DNA of 22,284 nucleotides from UBA6115 sp964534515 (GTDB taxonomy: Bacteria; Bacillota; Clostridia; Christensenellales; Aristaeellaceae): NCBI GenBank assembly GCA_964534515.1, contig CAZHPW010000034.1, positions 1-22,284 of the forward strand, given 5' to 3'. Both the position numbers and the translations under genes were made by a program. Under the pieces are notes generated by a model, which saw nothing but the letters and a program-made list of their open reading frames with translations, had not been told where the DNA came from and ran no database searches. Positions 20,795-22,284 of this stretch are shown here, piece by piece. Position 1 is the first letter of the stretch. Each line of letters starts with the position of its first letter.

Positions 20795-22284
20795 TCATTC
20801 ATCACCCATTTTCAGCACGGCGATGAAGGCTTCGCTGGGCAACTCAACGCTGCCGAATTTGCGCATGCGCTTCTTGCCTTCCTTCTGCTTTTCAAGCAGC
20901 TTCTTCTTACGGGTGATGTCACCGCCGTAGCACTTGGCCAAAACGTCTTTACGGACCGCCTTGACTGTTTCACGGGCGATGATTTTGCCGCCAATCGCGC
21001 CTTGGATGGGAATCTCAAACTGCTGGCGCGGGATGACGTCCTTGAGTTTTTCGGCGATGTTGCGGGCGCGGCCGTAGGCTTTGTCACGGTGGACGATCAT
21101 CGTAAAAGCATCGCAGATCTCACCGTTTAGGAGGAAGTCCAATTTGACAAGATCACTGTCCTGATAGCCCGTGAGCTCATAATCAAGGGACGCATAACCG
21201 CGGCTGCGGCTCTTCAACTGGTCAAAGAAGTCATAGATGACCTCATTTAAAGGCATGTCATAGGTGAGCTTCACGCGGGAACCCTCATACTGCATGTCCT
21301 TAAAAATACCGCGCTTGTCCCGGCACAGTTCCATCAGCGTGCCCACGTATTCCTGCGGGGTGAAGATGGTCGCCAGTACAAAAGGCTCTTTCATCAATTC
21401 AATCACGCTAACATCCGGCAGGTTACTGGGGTTGTCAATGTCCAGTACCTCACCGTTGGTTTTGATAATCTCATAGACAACGTTGGGCACCGTGGTAATC
21501 AGTCCCAGGTCAAACTCGCGCTCCAAACGCTCCTGAATGATTTCCATATGCAACAAGCCCAGGAAGCCGCAGCGGTAGCCATAGCCCAAAGCCATGCTGG
21601 TCTCAGGTTCAAAGGTCAAGGAGGCGTCATTCATGCGCAATTTTTCAAGTGCGTCGCGTAGCGCGGGGTAATCCGCGCCATCAGCCGGATAGATACCGCA
21701 GAACACCATGGGAACAGCCTGCTTGTAGCCGGGCAAAGGCTGGGCTGCCGGTTCAAGGGCGTTGGTGATGGTGTCACCTACCCTGGTTTCACGGACTTCC
21801 TTGATGGACGCGCTGACATAGCCCACATCACCCGCGGACAATTTGTCACAAGGGACAAAGCGTGGGGTCAACCGGCCGACCTCCACCACATCAAACTCCG
21901 CGCCGGTCTGCATCATGCGCATGCGCATGCCCGGGGTCAACTCACCATTGACCACGCGCACATAACAGATGGCGCCGCGGTAGTTGTCGTACATCGCGTC
22001 AAAAACCAGCGCCTGAAGCGGCGCTTCCGGGTCGCCCACGGGCGGCGGCACGCGGGTAACGATGGCTTCCAGGACATCCTCAATGCCAATGCCCACCTTG
22101 GCGGACACCAAAGGCGCGTCCTCAGCTGACAGGCCAATCAAATCCTCAATTTCCTTCTTGGCGACATCGGGCTGGGCGCTTGGCAGGTCAATCTTGTTGA
22201 TGACCGGAATGGTCTCAAGGTCGTGCTCCAAAGCCAAATAGACATTGGCCAGGGTCTGCGCCTCAACACCCTGGGTCGCGTCCA
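20795..22284 (-). CDS. lepA: Translation elongation factor 4 (LepA), 5' end cut by window
   Basis: LepA is a ribosome-binding GTPase related to EF-G that affects late ribosome assembly and elongation. The window holds 495 codons, roughly residues 100 to the end. It begins within the G domain at DATQGVEAQTLANVYLALEH, with G4 NKIDLP and the G5 region VSAKVGIG. The EF-G-like domains include GYRCGFLGLLHMEIIQERLE. The LepA-specific C-terminal domain has AKCYGGDITRKKKLLEKQKE and ends FGSVELPSEAFIAVLKMGDE. The first G motifs and the start lie beyond base 22284. The zinc-ribbon gene follows after 28 nt, probably in the same transcript. Confidence 0.97.
   Translation of the reverse strand, partial: DATQGVEAQTLANVYLALEHDLETIPVINKIDLPSAQPDVAKKEIEDLIGLSAEDAPLVSAKVGIGIEDVLEAIVTRVPPPVGDPEAPLQALVFDAMYDNYRGAICYVRVVNGELTPGMRMRMMQTGAEFDVVEVGRLTPRFVPCDKLSAGDVGYVSASIKEVRETRVGDTITNALEPAAQPLPGYKQAVPMVFCGIYPADGADYPALRDALEKLRMNDASLTFEPETSMALGYGYRCGFLGLLHMEIIQERLEREFDLGLITTVPNVVYEIIKTNGEVLDIDNPSNLPDVSVIELMKEPFVLATIFTPQEYVGTLMELCRDKRGIFKDMQYEGSRVKLTYDMPLNEVIYDFFDQLKSRSRGYASLDYELTGYQDSDLVKLDFLLNGEICDAFTMIVHRDKAYGRARNIAEKLKDVIPRQQFEIPIQGAIGGKIIARETVKAVRKDVLAKCYGGDITRKKKLLEKQKEGKKRMRKFGSVELPSEAFIAVLKMGDE

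Overview
The window is an ordinary-looking stretch of chromosome from a low-to-mid GC Gram-positive bacterium, most likely a Clostridia-type member of the Bacillota. This rests on the YlxM-Ffh pair, a T-box leader on hisS-aspS, the Asp23/AmaP/DUF2273 envelope-stress trio, a rhodanese-less ThiI next to a NifS-type desulfurase, and strong GGAGG ribosome binding sites. Every supported gene lies on the minus strand, so transcription runs from high to low coordinates. I see no mobile elements, CRISPR arrays, tRNAs or rRNAs.

Read in the direction of transcription, the layout is as follows. (1) 22284-18964: lepA (5' end cut by the window edge), then a 600-residue zinc-ribbon, single-pass membrane protein of unknown function. 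(2) 18942-18598: secG with its own promoter and a strong terminator, then an ABC-F ATPase at 18574-16634. (3) 16558-13777: the methionine transporter operon metN-metI-metQ. A promoter, a 24-codon Met-rich leader peptide and a terminator precede it, with three mutually exclusive RNA pairings. This looks like a classical leader-peptide attenuator and is the most notable thing in the window. (4) 13764-10440: a near-perfect promoter, a T-box leader that reads best as aspartate-specific, and hisS-aspS. (5) 10414-1697: a strong promoter, then a long run of twelve genes: asp23, amaP, DUF2273, nusB, folD, xseA, xseB, ispA, a divergent PAP2 (DUF212) gene, a DUF6106-like gene, a cysteine desulfurase and thiI. 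It closes with a perfect 15-bp terminator hairpin. (6) 1661-1: a promoter whose -35 box lies inside that terminator drives ylxM and ffh (ffh cut at its 3' end).

Functionally, the genes cover protein targeting and secretion (ffh, ylxM, secG), translation (lepA, hisS, aspS, ABC-F), tRNA thiolation (desulfurase plus thiI), one-carbon and isoprenoid metabolism (folD, ispA), DNA repair (xseAB), transcription (nusB) and envelope homeostasis (asp23-amaP-DUF2273). Control appears to be largely RNA-based: Met-codon attenuation for metNIQ, an Asp T-box for hisS-aspS, and an unexplained hairpin ahead of folD. Several genes use TTG or GTG starts chosen by a nearby Shine-Dalgarno (SD) sequence.
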